A stretch of DNA of 64,000 nt. Origin: Streptomyces sp. RPA4-2 (lineage in GTDB: Bacteria; Actinomycetota; Actinomycetes; Streptomycetales; Streptomycetaceae). A program made the translations under genes and the position numbers. The notes under the pieces were generated by a model. The model was not told the origin of the DNA, ran no database searches, and was given only the letters and a program-made list of their open reading frames with translations. This document shows positions 44,344 to 55,880 of this stretch, in pieces. The DNA is taken from contig NZ_CP050975.2 in assembly GCF_012273515.2 (NCBI RefSeq), positions 5,828,001-5,892,000 of the forward strand, given 5' to 3'. The first letter of the stretch is position 1, and every line of letters starts with the position of its first letter.

Positions 44344-45975
44344 ATGCGTGGAGCGACGCACGCCAGATGGGCCGCGGCCGCGGCGGCGGTGGCCCTCGCG
44401 GCGACCGCCTGCGGAGGGGGAGGGAGCAACGGTGGCGGTGGCGGTGGCTCCGGAGTCGTCAGTTCCTCCTGGGGCGATCCGCAGAACCCGCTGGAGCCGG
44501 CCAACACCAACGAGGTGCAGGGCGGCAAGGTCCTCGACATGATCTTCCGGGGTCTGAAGCGTTACGACGCCAAGACCGGCGCGGCCCAGGACATGCTGGC
44601 GCAGAAGATCGACACCTCGGACTCGCAGAACTTCACGATCACGGTCAAGAGCGGCTGGAAATTCAGCAACGGCGAGGCCGTCACCGCCCAGTCCTTCGTG
44701 GACGCCTGGAACTACGGCGCGAGCCTGAAGAACAACCAGAAGAACGCGTACTTCTTCGGTTACATCGACGGGTACGACAAGGTCCACCCCGACACCGGCA
44801 CCCAGAGCGCGGACAAGCTGTCCGGGCTCAAGGTCACCGGCACCGACACCTTCACCGTCAAGCTCAACCAGAAGTTCTCGACGTTCCCCGACACCCTCGG
44901 TTACGTCGCCTACGCGCCGCTGCCCAAGGCGTTCTTCGACGACCACGCGGCCTGGCTGAAGAAGCCGGTCGGCAACGGGCCGTACTCCGTCGACTCGTAC
45001 ACCAAGGGATCGCTGATGTCCCTGCGGAAGTGGGACGGCTACCCCGGCACGGACAAGGCGCAGAACGACGGGGTGGACCTGAAGGTCTACACCGACAACA
45101 ACACCGCCTACACCGACCTGATCGCCGGCAACCTCGACCTCGTCGACGACGTGCCCGCCTCTCAGCTCAAGAACGTGAAGAGCGACCTCGGGGGCCGGTA
45201 CATCAATACACCGGCCGGCATCATCCAGACCCTCGCTTTCCCGTTCTATGACAAGAACTGGGACAAGAGCGGGTCGGAGAAGGTCCGCAAGGGCCTGTCC
45301 ATGGCGATCGACCGCGACCAGATCACGAACACGATCTTCCAGAAGACCCGCACCCCGGCCACCGACTGGACCTCACCGGTGCTCGGCAAGGCCGGCGGCT
45401 TCCAGGACGGACTGTGCGGCGGCTCCTGCACGTACAACCCGACCGAGGCCAAGAAGCTGATCCAGGAGGGCGGCGGTCTGCCCGGCGGCCAGCTCAAGAT
45501 CTCCTACAACGCGGACACCGGCTCCCACAAGGAGTGGGTGGACGCCGTCTGCCACTCCGTCAACAACGCCATGGGCGACGACAAGGCCTGCGTCGGCAAC
45601 CCGATCGGCACCTTCGCCGACTTCCGCAACCAGATCACCCAGCACAAGATGTCGGGCCCCTTCCGGGCCGGCTGGCAGATGGACTACCCGCTGATCCAGA
45701 ACTTCCTGCAGCCGCTGTACTACACGAACGCCTCCTCCAACGACGGCAAGTGGTCCAACAAGGACTTCGACAAGCTCGTCGACCGGGCGAACGCCGAGAC
45801 CGACCGGGCCAAGGCCGTCTCGCTCTTCCAGCAGGCCGAGGGCGTCGTGCGGGACAACATGGCCGCCATCCCGCTCTGGTACCAGAACGGCAGCGCGGGC
45901 TACTCGGACCGCGTCTCCAACGTGGCGCTCAACCAGTTCAGCGTCCCCGTCTACAACGAGATCAAGGTCAGCTGA
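44344..45975 (+). CDS. Oligopeptide-binding lipoprotein of the third importer
   Basis: 543 residues. Ala-rich Sec signal with lipobox ATAC (VALAATACGGGG), a Gly/Ser spacer, then SBP_bac_5: SSSWGDPQNPLEPANTNEVQG, IFRGLKRYD, FTITVKSGWKFSNGEAVTAQSF, VGNGPYSVDSY and GWQMDYPLIQNFL. Two Cys pairs (GLCGGSC, VCHSVNNAMGDDKAC) are probably disulfides. The WKFSNGEAVTA and WQMDYP stretches are like OppA/DppA of actinomycetes. ATG after GAGGAGG (44331-44337). Not closely related to BldKB. Confidence 0.9.
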   Translation: MRGATHARWAAAAAAVALAATACGGGGSNGGGGGGSGVVSSSWGDPQNPLEPANTNEVQGGKVLDMIFRGLKRYDAKTGAAQDMLAQKIDTSDSQNFTITVKSGWKFSNGEAVTAQSFVDAWNYGASLKNNQKNAYFFGYIDGYDKVHPDTGTQSADKLSGLKVTGTDTFTVKLNQKFSTFPDTLGYVAYAPLPKAFFDDHAAWLKKPVGNGPYSVDSYTKGSLMSLRKWDGYPGTDKAQNDGVDLKVYTDNNTAYTDLIAGNLDLVDDVPASQLKNVKSDLGGRYINTPAGIIQTLAFPFYDKNWDKSGSEKVRKGLSMAIDRDQITNTIFQKTRTPATDWTSPVLGKAGGFQDGLCGGSCTYNPTEAKKLIQEGGGLPGGQLKISYNADTGSHKEWVDAVCHSVNNAMGDDKACVGNPIGTFADFRNQITQHKMSGPFRAGWQMDYPLIQNFLQPLYYTNASSNDGKWSNKDFDKLVDRANAETDRAKAVSLFQQAEGVVRDNMAAIPLWYQNGSAGYSDRVSNVALNQFSVPVYNEIKVS

Positions 45976-45981
45976 GCCGAA

Positions 45982-46016
45982 GGGCGGGCGCCCCGGACAG
46001 TCCGGGGCGCCCGCCC
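45982..46016 (+). terminator. Intra-operon hairpin after the third binding protein
   Basis: 16-bp perfect stem (45982-45997 with 46001-46016) and a 3-base loop (CAG), 6 bases after the stop and before the permease gene. One of the strongest stems in the window; no T-run. Confidence 0.8.
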
Positions 46017-46037
46017 GCCCCTATCCCCGGAGTCCTC

Positions 46038-46961
46038 ATGGGACGGTACGTGATCCGGCGCCTGCTGCAGATGATCCCGGTCTTCATCGGCGCCACGCTG
46101 TTGATCTTCCTGATGGTGAACGTGATGGGCGACCCCATCGCGGGTCTGTGCGGCGAGCGGCAGTGCGACCCCGCCACCGCCACCCAGCTGCGCAAGGAGT
46201 TCGGACTCGACCAGCCGGTGTGGCAGCAGTACCTGACCTACATGGGCAACGTCTTCACGGGCGACTTCGGCACCGCCTTCAACGGACAGCCCGTCACGGA
46301 GCTGATGGGGTCCGCGTTCCCGGTCACCATCCGGCTGACGATCGTCGCGATCCTCTTCGAGATCGTCATCGGCATCACGCTCGGCGTCATCACGGGCCTG
46401 CGCCGCGGGCGGCCCGTCGACTCGGGGGTCCTGCTGCTCACCCTCGTCGTCATCTCCGTGCCCACCTTCGTGACCGGTCTGCTGCTCCAACTCCTGCTGG
46501 GCGTCGAGTGGGGCTGGATCAAACCCTCGGTCTCCCCGGACGCCGCCTTCGGCGAGCTGATCGTGCCCGGTCTCGTCCTGGCCTCCGTGTCGCTCGCCTA
46601 CGTGACCCGCCTGACCCGGACCTCCATCGCGGAGAACCGGCGCTCCGACTACGTCCGTACGGCCGTCGCCAAGGGCCTGCCCCGGCGCCGGGTGATCACC
46701 AAGCACCTGCTGCGCAACTCGCTGATCCCCGTGGTCACCTTCATCGGCACGGACATCGGCGCGCTCATGGGCGGCGCGATCGTCACCGAGCGGATCTTCA
46801 ACATCCACGGCGTCGGCTACCAGCTCTACCAGGGCATCCTGCGCCAGAACACCCAGACCGTCGTCGGCTTCGTGACCGTCCTGGTCATCGTCTTCCTGGT
46901 CGCCAACCTGCTCGTAGACCTCCTCTACGCCGTACTCGACCCGAGGATCCGCTATGCCTGA
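46038..46961 (+). CDS. Oligopeptide importer 3, permease (DppB type)
   Basis: 307 residues. MGRYVIRRLLQMIPVFIGAT start, DLPB-type sixth helix end LVDLLYAVLDPRIRYA, coupling loop YVRTAVAKGLPRRRVITKHLLRNSL. One outer Cys pair (CGERQC). ATG after GGAG (46029-46032), 21 bases after the hairpin. Confidence 0.9.
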   Translation: MGRYVIRRLLQMIPVFIGATLLIFLMVNVMGDPIAGLCGERQCDPATATQLRKEFGLDQPVWQQYLTYMGNVFTGDFGTAFNGQPVTELMGSAFPVTIRLTIVAILFEIVIGITLGVITGLRRGRPVDSGVLLLTLVVISVPTFVTGLLLQLLLGVEWGWIKPSVSPDAAFGELIVPGLVLASVSLAYVTRLTRTSIAENRRSDYVRTAVAKGLPRRRVITKHLLRNSLIPVVTFIGTDIGALMGGAIVTERIFNIHGVGYQLYQGILRQNTQTVVGFVTVLVIVFLVANLLVDLLYAVLDPRIRYA

Positions 46962-47937
46962 GCAGCCGCCGTTCGACCAGCAGGGCGCCATCGCCGCGAC
47001 CGGGATGGGCGGCGCCATGGACCTCGCCGCCAGCGAGGCCGAGACCCTGGAGAAGACCCCCGGAGGACCGCTGGGCACGGGCCCGCAGGAGAAGCCCCGG
47101 AGCCTGTGGTCCGACGCCTGGCGGGACCTGCGGCGCAACCCCGTCTTCATCGTCGCCGGACTGGTCATCCTCTTCCTCGTCGTCATCTCCATCTGGCCCT
47201 CGCTGATCGCCGGCCAGAACCCCCTCAAGTGCGACCTCGCCAAGGCCCAGCAGGGCTCGCAGCCGGGCCACCCCTTCGGATTCGACGGACAGGGCTGCGA
47301 CGTCTACACCCGGACGGTGTACGGGACCCGCGTCTCGATCACCGTGGGCGTCTGCGCCACCCTCGGCGTCGCGATCCTCGGCTCCGTACTCGGCGGTCTC
47401 GCCGGGTACTTCGGCGGGGCGTCGGACGGGGTCCTGTCCCGGATCACCGACATCTTCTTCGCGATCCCCGTCGTGCTCGGCGGTCTGGTCCTCCTCTCGG
47501 TGGTGACCAGTAATACGGTCTGGCCCGTCATCGGGTTCATGGTGCTGCTCGGCTGGCCGCAGATCTCCCGGATCGCGCGCGGATCCGTCATCACCACCAA
47601 ACAGAACGACTACGTCCAGGCCGCCCGAGCCCTCGGCGCCTCCAACTCCCGGCTGCTGCTGCGGCACATCACGCCCAACGCGATCGCGCCGGTGATCGTC
47701 GTGGCGACCATCGCGCTCGGCACGTACATCTCGCTGGAGGCGACGCTCTCCTACCTCGGGGTCGGCCTGAAGCCCCCGACGGTGTCCTGGGGAATCGACA
47801 TCTCCTCGGCGTCCGCGTACATCCGCCAGGCCCCGCACATGCTGCTGTGGCCCGCCGGCGCCCTCGCGATCACCGTGCTCGCGTTCATCATGCTCGGCGA
47901 CGCGGTGCGCGACGCCCTCGACCCGAAGCTGAGGTGA
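46954..47937 (+). CDS. Oligopeptide importer 3, permease (DppC type)
   Basis: 327 residues. Polar N-terminus (1-45) then RSLWSDAWRDLRRNPVFIVAGLV, six membrane helices, coupling loop YVQAARALGASNSRLLLRHITPNA, end MLGDAVRDALDPKLR. Overlaps the previous gene by 8 bases, so translation is coupled. A Cys pair lies in the first outer loop (KCDLAK, GCDVY). Confidence 0.9.
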   Translation: MPEQPPFDQQGAIAATGMGGAMDLAASEAETLEKTPGGPLGTGPQEKPRSLWSDAWRDLRRNPVFIVAGLVILFLVVISIWPSLIAGQNPLKCDLAKAQQGSQPGHPFGFDGQGCDVYTRTVYGTRVSITVGVCATLGVAILGSVLGGLAGYFGGASDGVLSRITDIFFAIPVVLGGLVLLSVVTSNTVWPVIGFMVLLGWPQISRIARGSVITTKQNDYVQAARALGASNSRLLLRHITPNAIAPVIVVATIALGTYISLEATLSYLGVGLKPPTVSWGIDISSASAYIRQAPHMLLWPAGALAITVLAFIMLGDAVRDALDPKLR

Positions 47938-47942
47938 CCGCC

Positions 47943-50031
<2,089 letters not shown>

Positions 50032-50138
50032 ACTGATAAATGCGCATCAACTTCGTTAACACGCAGGCAACTCGGCTGTCGCGACACCGATATACGGACG
50101 CGCCAGGCTGAGCCGCGTACGGCCGTGCGGGTGCCGTA

Positions 50139-50174
50139 GACCGGCCGGAGCGCGCCATGTCGCTCCGGCCGGTC
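50139..50174. terminator. Bidirectional hairpin terminator
   Basis: 14-bp perfect stem (50139-50152 with 50161-50174), 8-base loop, between the convergent ends of importer 3 and the S9 peptidase gene. Confidence 0.8.
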
Positions 50175-50201
50175 GCACGAACGGGGCCGGCGGTACGCCG
50201 G

Positions 50202-52331
50202 TCAGCGCATCCCGAGCGAGCGCTTCAGGAAGTCCACCTGGAGCAGCAGCAGGTTCTCCGCGACCTGCTCCTGCGGGGTCATGTGCGTCACGCCCGAGAG
50301 CGGCAGCACCTCGTGCGGACGGCCCGCCGCCAGCAGCGCGGAGGACAGCCGCAGCGCGTGGGCCACCACCACGTTGTCGTCGGCCAGTCCATGCACGATC
50401 ATCAGCGGCCGGTGCGGCTCGGCGGGCTCGGACAGCCCTCCTTCGGTGATCAGTGAGCTCTTCGCGTACGCCTGCGCCGCCGTCGCCGGATCGCCGAGGT
50501 ACCGCTCCGTGTAATGGGTGTCGTACAGCCGCCAGTCCGTGACCGGGGCGCCCGCGATGCCCGCGTGGAAGACGTCCGGGCGGCGCAGTACGGCGAGCCC
50601 CGCGAGCCAGCCGCCGAACGACCAGCCGCGGATCGCCACCCGGGACAGGTCCAGCGGATACCTCTCGGCCAGTCCGTGCAGCGCGTCGATCTGGTCGTCG
50701 AGGGTGAGGGTGAAGTCGTCCCGGACCGCCTTCTCCCAGGCGGGGGAGCGGCCGGGGGTGCCGCGGCCGTCCGCGACGATCACCGCGAAGCCCTGGTCCG
50801 CGAACCACTGCGAGGTGAGGTGCGCGTTGTGCGCGGCCAGGACGCGGGGGCCGTGCGGACCGCCATAGGGATCCATCAGGACGGGCAGGGGGCCCTCGCC
50901 GTCGTAGTCCGTAGGCATAAGCAGGGCGCATGGGATTTTGCGTGCGCCCCCCTCGGTGAGCGTCACGCGCGGGGACAGACCGGGGTGTTCGGCGTAGGAG
51001 GTGACGAGCGCCGCCCGCTTGCCCTCCCGGAGCACCTGCACCTGGGTCCCCGGTTCGCCCGGCACCGCGGAGACGAGCACGGTCACCCGCCCGGAACGCA
51101 CCGCCGAGTGCACCCCGGGCTCCTGGGAGAGGCGCTCGACCCCCAGCTCGTTGACCCGGTAGACGTGCACCTCGCCGGTCTCCGGGGAGGCCGCGGCCTC
51201 CCCCGCCGACGCCGAGACCAGCACATCGTCGTCCGAGACGTCGAGCACCGCGCGCACGTGCAACTGCGGCCCGGTCAGGAGGCGTTCACCGAACGCCAGT
51301 ACCCGCGCCCCGCCCTCGTCGGCGATCCGTACGAGCTGTCCGCCGGGGCTCCAGCAGGGCACTCCATGGAAAAGATCAAGCCATTGTCGATCTTCGTCGG
51401 CATGCACCATCCGGGTCGTCCCGGTGTCCGGGTCGACGGCCAGGAACAGCTGGCTGCGCTGGTCCCGGGCCTGCACCAGGATCAGCGGCGCACCCGCCGC
51501 TGACCAGTGCACATGCGCCAAGTACGGGTACTGCGCCCGGTTCCAGGTGACCTCCGTGCGCGTCCCGTCGAGGGCGATCACGAAGAGCCGTACGTCCGCG
51601 TTGTCCGTTCCCGCCGACGGGTAGGCGACCTGCTGCGGAGCGTGTTCCGGCTGGGCGGGATCGGAGATCCACCAGCGGCGTACGGGCGCGTCGTCGACCC
51701 GCGCGACGAGCAGCCGGTCCGACTCCGGCGACCACCAGAAGCCGCGGGACCGGTCCATCTCCTCGGCCGCGATGAACTCGGCCAATCCATAGGAAACCGA
51801 CTCCGGGTCCGCCTCGGGGTCCCGCTGCGCGAGCGCCCGGTCGTCCTCGCCCTCGGCGCCGACGACCCGCAGCGCGCCCTTGGAGACATACGCGACGAGC
51901 CGCCCGTCGGGCGAGGGGCGCGGGTCGATCACCGGTCCGGGGACGCGGAGTTCACGCGCCGTACCGGCCCGCAGCTCCGCCGTGAAAAGCCTCCCTGACA
52001 AGGCGAAAGAGGCCAACTCGACCGCGTTGTCGGTGGCGTAGCCGACCACCCCGGCGCCGCCCTCACGGCTGCGTTCGCGGCGCGCCCGCTCCGCGGCGGA
52101 GAGGCGTTCGCCGGCGCCTTTGAGCAGGGCTCCGGGATCGGCCGCGACGCGTTCCTGCCCGCCCGCCACATCGAGGACCCACAGCTGGTTCTCCCGGTCC
52201 GTGCCGGACGGGGACCTCAGGAACACGACCCGGGAACCGTCCGGGGAGACGGTGAACGCGCGGGGCGCGCCCAGGGTGAACCGCTGCGTCCGGGCGTACC
52301 GGCGCGGGAAGGAAAGAGGCTCGGTCGTCAT
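50202..52331 (-). CDS. S9 (prolyl oligopeptidase/DPP IV-type) peptidase
   Basis: 709 residues from the ATG at 52331; the frame is open to 52514. An N-terminal beta-propeller (about 1-440, repeated VSPDG, LLVARVDD and YPYLAHVHWS blades) precedes an alpha/beta hydrolase domain with Ser571 in GWSFGGW, Asp652 (or 651) in LADDNVV and His683 in GVTHMTP as the likely triad. EFIAAEEMDRSRGFWWSPE resembles the DPP IV Glu-pair region that binds the peptide N-terminus, suggesting dipeptidyl-peptidase action. No signal peptide, so it is probably cytoplasmic, and could trim peptides brought in by the importers next door. Confidence 0.88.
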   Translation of the reverse strand: MTTEPLSFPRRYARTQRFTLGAPRAFTVSPDGSRVVFLRSPSGTDRENQLWVLDVAGGQERVAADPGALLKGAGERLSAAERARRERSREGGAGVVGYATDNAVELASFALSGRLFTAELRAGTARELRVPGPVIDPRPSPDGRLVAYVSKGALRVVGAEGEDDRALAQRDPEADPESVSYGLAEFIAAEEMDRSRGFWWSPESDRLLVARVDDAPVRRWWISDPAQPEHAPQQVAYPSAGTDNADVRLFVIALDGTRTEVTWNRAQYPYLAHVHWSAAGAPLILVQARDQRSQLFLAVDPDTGTTRMVHADEDRQWLDLFHGVPCWSPGGQLVRIADEGGARVLAFGERLLTGPQLHVRAVLDVSDDDVLVSASAGEAAASPETGEVHVYRVNELGVERLSQEPGVHSAVRSGRVTVLVSAVPGEPGTQVQVLREGKRAALVTSYAEHPGLSPRVTLTEGGARKIPCALLMPTDYDGEGPLPVLMDPYGGPHGPRVLAAHNAHLTSQWFADQGFAVIVADGRGTPGRSPAWEKAVRDDFTLTLDDQIDALHGLAERYPLDLSRVAIRGWSFGGWLAGLAVLRRPDVFHAGIAGAPVTDWRLYDTHYTERYLGDPATAAQAYAKSSLITEGGLSEPAEPHRPLMIVHGLADDNVVVAHALRLSSALLAAGRPHEVLPLSGVTHMTPQEQVAENLLLLQVDFLKRSLGMR

Positions 52332-52507
52332 GCCCCGACCATATTGGCCATGCGCCCCCTTGTGCGGCCGTGCGCCGATCAATGCGCGCGTACGGATAGT
52401 TATGATCACTAGCGGTGCGTGGGTAAGAACCTGCTGCCCGCTGTACGGAACGACCGACCCCCATGACCAACCCCCCATGTCCCTGGGATCTTTGGAGGTG
52501 ATCCGCC

Positions 52508-52702
52508 GTGGCACTCTCGATTTCGGCGGTGGTGCTGCTGGCGATCATCGTCTTCATCCTGGTGAAGAAGTCGGGACTGAAGGCGGGGCACGCGGTCGTG
52601 TGCGTCCTGTTCGGCTTCTATCTCGCTTCCTCGACGGTCGCTCCCACCATCAGCGACCTCACGACGAACGTCGCGGACATGATCGGCAGCTTCAAGTTCT
52701 GA
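52508..52702 (+). CDS. Two-helix small membrane protein
   Basis: 64 residues: MALSISAVVLLAIIVFILV (first membrane segment), a Lys-rich turn (KKSGLKAGH), AVVCVLFGFYLASSTVAP (second segment) and a short tail. The GTG start has GGAGGTG (52494-52500) 7 bases upstream. The same small protein accompanies the downstream regulator in Streptomyces, to my memory; similar proteins occur on actinomycete conjugative elements, but no other such genes are near. Function unknown. Confidence 0.75.
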   Translation: MALSISAVVLLAIIVFILVKKSGLKAGHAVVCVLFGFYLASSTVAPTISDLTTNVADMIGSFKF

Positions 52703-53386
52703 CCCGGCCGACCACGACGTCCGGGCGGTCCGGACGGCCGACCCGCACGGTCGCCGGTCAGCGTGCTCCTGTCGCCCGCACCGAGCGGCGCCCACCTCGC
52801 GCGGCTGCCCGCCGTCGGGCAACTCCGGTCCCGGACGCTTCCCTTGGACCCGGCGGCGCACATCGTCGCCGGGCCGGCCGGCGGCCAACGCGGTGACGCA
52901 CGGACGAGCCCCGGGACGGGACCTCCGGCTCACCCTCCACGCCGTCGGCGACACCCTCCGCACCGAGGCCGACGGCACACGCGGTGACCCTCTCCCGCTC
53001 GTCCGGCGCGCGGTCCCGCACGCCCGGCCGGGGGCTCGTCCCCGTCGACGTGTTTGCCCACCGCTGGGGTGCCGTAACGGGCCCGCCGCCGCGCGAGACG
53101 GTGTGCGCGGAGTTCGCTCTCCCACCGGAACCCGTCAACTCGGGCTCCGGTGCCAGGAGCGGTCTTCCCCAAGGAACACGAGGGTGAAAGAACCCGACCG
53201 AGCCCCACCCCTCCCGCCCGGCGGGCGCTCTCACCCGCGAGGGTGAACATCACCGACTCAGCTGGATTCGGGGGCCGTTGCCTGCCCTACGCTCAGCGCG
53301 ACACAACCGCAAACATGCGACGGCCCCCGCCGGGACGGCAATCCCAGTGCGAGGGCCTGACCACCCAGGAAGATAAGAGCTTCCCG
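52703..53386. other. Long intergenic region before the winged-helix gene
   Basis: No open frame with a credible start and composition. The last ~75 bases form a folded leader described separately; the rest is unstructured GC-rich DNA. Confidence 0.5.
53322..53357 (+). promoter_or_regulatory. Structured leader of the winged-helix gene
   Basis: Outer stem GGCCC (53322-53326) with GGGCC (53353-53357) encloses an inner stem GGGA (53332-53335) with TCCC (53342-53345), loop CGGCAA. It lies 29 bases before the ATG. I recall near-identical leaders in front of paralogous Streptomyces genes, which would indicate a conserved RNA element or operator. Confidence 0.45.
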
Positions 53387-54265
53387 ATGGATACGCAGAA
53401 CCCTAGCGTGCGCCCGCACGCCCAGCCCGGGCTTGTCGGTAACAAGCACCCGGACCGGCGCCCGGCGCACTCCGTTGGTCTCACCCACGACAACACCCGC
53501 CACACCACCCGCTTCACGGTGATCGGCAACCACCTCGCCCAGCACTCCGAGCTCTCGCTGCTCGCGATCGGGCTGGCCGTGCACCTCCAGTCGCTGCCGA
53601 AGGGCGCCCGGGTCGACATCAAGACCCTCACCGCGCGCTTCCCCGAGGGCGCGACCCGGATCGCCGCCGCCCTGCGCGAGCTGGAGGCCCACCGCTATCT
53701 GCGGCGCGTTCGCGAACGCGTCCCCGGCGGCCGCATCGTCACCCGCACGGTCTCCTGCAACCAGCCCGGACGCGGCCGGGAGGAGGCGCCCGCGCGGTCC
53801 GCCCCGGCTCGCCCGGCGGCGGCCCGCAAGCGCGAGGAGCGCGCACCCCGCAGGCCACTCCCCGCCGTACCCCGTCCCGTCTGCCCGGCGCCCGCTCTGC
53901 TCCGGACGGCCACCGACCTTCTCGGGGACCTCCGCCGCCACGATCCCCGCCTGCTGCTCTCCGCCTGCGACACGGCCCACCTCGCCCCCGGCGTCGCCGC
54001 CTGGCTGGAGCGCGACGTCAGCCCCGGCGCCGTACGCCATGCGCTGACGAGCGACCTGCCGCCCGAAGGGCTCCGCCGCCCGGCCGCCCTGCTCGCGCAC
54101 CGGCTCGCCGCCCAGCTGCCGCCTCCGCCGCCGTTCCGCGCCCCCGCGCGGCCGCCGGGCGTCCGGCACCCGCTCCAGACCTGCGACGGCTGTGAGAGGG
54201 CCTTCCGGGCCCCTGAACCCGGCCGCTGCCGGGACTGCCGGTCCGGCCTCCGGGCGGCCGTCTGA
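53387..54265 (+). CDS. Winged-helix domain protein of unknown role
   Basis: 292 residues. The region HTTRFTVIGNHLAQHSELSLLAIGLAVHLQSL then GARVDIKTLTARFPEG-TRIAAALRELEAHRYLRRVRER reads as a winged helix (about 45-120) like those of helix-turn-helix proteins related to plasmid replication or DnaD N-domains. A basic Ala/Pro/Arg linker and a second helical domain (about 165-250) follow. The end holds a four-Cys zinc-ribbon-like pair (TCDGC and GRCRDC). ATG at 53387. DNA binding is likely; the targets are unknown. Confidence 0.7.
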   Translation: MDTQNPSVRPHAQPGLVGNKHPDRRPAHSVGLTHDNTRHTTRFTVIGNHLAQHSELSLLAIGLAVHLQSLPKGARVDIKTLTARFPEGATRIAAALRELEAHRYLRRVRERVPGGRIVTRTVSCNQPGRGREEAPARSAPARPAAARKREERAPRRPLPAVPRPVCPAPALLRTATDLLGDLRRHDPRLLLSACDTAHLAPGVAAWLERDVSPGAVRHALTSDLPPEGLRRPAALLAHRLAAQLPPPPPFRAPARPPGVRHPLQTCDGCERAFRAPEPGRCRDCRSGLRAAV

Positions 54266-54368
54266 TGCGAAGCCGCCGCCTCTGTGTCCCGCTCGTGCCT
54301 CAGGCCGCCCCGAGTGACCAGGGGTCGGGCGGCACCCGGCGTGACGGGCGCCTCGTAGGGTGGGTGTC

Positions 54369-55304
54369 ATGACGGAACTGCCCGACCGGCGTCTGCTCCT
54401 GGTGCACGCGCACCCGGACGACGAGTCGATCAACAACGGCGCGACCATGGCCAGGTACACGGCCGAGGGCGCCCTCGTGACGCTGGTGACCTGCACCCTC
54501 GGCGAGGAGGGCGAGGTCATCCCGCCCGGACTCGCGCACCTCGCACCCGACCGTGAGGGCGGACTCGGCCCGCACCGGGTCGGTGAGCTGGCCGCCGCCA
54601 TGAAGGAGCTCGGGGTCACCGACCACCGCTTCCTCGGGGGCCCCGGCCGCTACCGCGACTCCGGGATGATGGGCGTCGAGCAGAACCACCGCGCGGGCGC
54701 CTTCTGGTCCGCCGACGTGGACGAGGCCGCCGCCCACCTCGTCGAGGTGATCCGTGAGGTACGCCCCCATGTACTCGTCACCTATGACCCCGATGGGGGT
54801 TATGGGCATCCCGACCACATCCAGGCGCACCGCGTCGCCCTGCGCGCCAGCGAAATGGCCGCGGACCCGGCCGTCCGCGCCGACCTCGGCGCACCCTGGG
54901 AGATCGCCAAGGTCTACTGGAACCGCGTACCCCGCTCGGTCGCCGAGGACGGCTTCGCGCGGCTGCGTGAGGCACTCCCCGGGCTGCCCTTCGACGCGTC
55001 GGCCGCCTTGGACGACGTACCGGGTGTCGTCGACGACGCGGTGATCACCACCGAGATCGACGGGACCGCGTACGCCGCCGCGAAGGCCGCCGCCCTGCGG
55101 GCGCACGTCACCCAGATCGAGGTGGCCGAGCCGTGGTTCGCGCTCTCGAACGCGCTCGCCCAGCCACTTCTGACCACCGAGTACTACGAGTTGGTGCGCG
55201 GGGAGCGCGCGGGAACGGACCGGGAGACGGATCTGTTCGCCGGCACCGGTGACCCGACGGAGACGACCGAGACGACGGAGACGACGGAGACGGAGACACG
55301 ATGA
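54369..55304 (+). CDS. mshB: Mycothiol biosynthesis deacetylase MshB
   Basis: 311 residues. Zn-dependent deacetylase that converts N-acetyl-glucosaminyl-inositol to the free amine, the second enzymatic step of mycothiol synthesis. LmbE/PIG-L fold with zinc motifs VHAHPDDE (His15, Asp18) and [12 protein letters not shown] (His147). [12 protein letters not shown] and [15 protein letters not shown] are MshB-like. The tail (last ~20 residues) is a TET/ETTE simple repeat. ATG at 54369 rather than the GTG at 54360. Stop overlaps the next start (ATGA). Confidence 0.92.
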   Translation: MTELPDRRLLLVHAHPDDESINNGATMARYTAEGALVTLVTCTLGEEGEVIPPGLAHLAPDREGGLGPHRVGELAAAMKELGVTDHRFLGGPGRYRDSGMMGVEQNHRAGAFWSADVDEAAAHLVEVIREVRPHVLVTYDPDGGYGHPDHIQAHRVALRASEMAADPAVRADLGAPWEIAKVYWNRVPRSVAEDGFARLREALPGLPFDASAALDDVPGVVDDAVITTEIDGTAYAAAKAAALRAHVTQIEVAEPWFALSNALAQPLLTTEYYELVRGERAGTDRETDLFAGTGDPTETTETTETTETETR

Positions 55305-55720
55305 GTACGAGCGGACAGCGCGGGAGCGCGCTCGCCCAGCCGCTGCGGACCCCTTCGCCCGGACGGGCGGCCGCCTACACGGGGCTGTTCGTGCTCGGCG
55401 CCGTGGTCGGGGCGGCCGGAACGCTGGTGCAGTCCGGCTGGTTCCCCGGAGGCCTGCTGCTGGCCCTGGCGGGGGCGGCCGGGCTCTTCCTGGGCGGCTC
55501 CCGGGCCACCGGCTCGCGGGCCGGCGCCGTCGCGCCCGCGGCGGGCTGGATGGTCGCGGTGGTGCTGCTCACCGCCAGCCGTCCGGAAGGGGACTTCCTC
55601 TTCGGCGCGGGCCTCGGCTCGTACCTCTTCCTGCTCGGCGGGATGGCTGTCGCTGTGATCTGCGCCACCCTTGGGCTGGGGCGGCAACCGGACGGCTCCG
55701 GCGTCCGACTTGGGAAGTGA
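55301..55720 (+). CDS. DUF6113-type membrane protein
   Basis: 139 residues, four membrane segments: [54 protein letters not shown] and [20 protein letters not shown]. Translationally coupled to mshB through the ATGA overlap. No known function. Confidence 0.75.
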   Translation: MSTSGQRGSALAQPLRTPSPGRAAAYTGLFVLGAVVGAAGTLVQSGWFPGGLLLALAGAAGLFLGGSRATGSRAGAVAPAAGWMVAVVLLTASRPEGDFLFGAGLGSYLFLLGGMAVAVICATLGLGRQPDGSGVRLGK

Positions 55721-55880
55721 CGTACCACTTCGCCGTATCGGACGGGTGCGGGTCCTGTGGCAGTTTCCTTCGCGGGCGAGGTTTGCGGGCCGGACACGGC
55801 CAGTATGGTGGTGCGCGCCGCCGAGCTGCCCGAGATGAGGTCGAGTAAACGGGCGGCGGAGCCAACCGGGAGAACCTGCC

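Noticed and set aside
52401..52406. TATGAT as a -10 box for the 64-residue membrane protein
   Set aside because: No acceptable -35 at 16-19 bases and ~100 bases to the start; support too weak.
52508..54265. Remnant of a conjugative element (small membrane protein plus winged-helix protein)
   Set aside because: No tra, rep or int genes nearby, and the pair sits in a conserved chromosomal order; treated as chromosomal.
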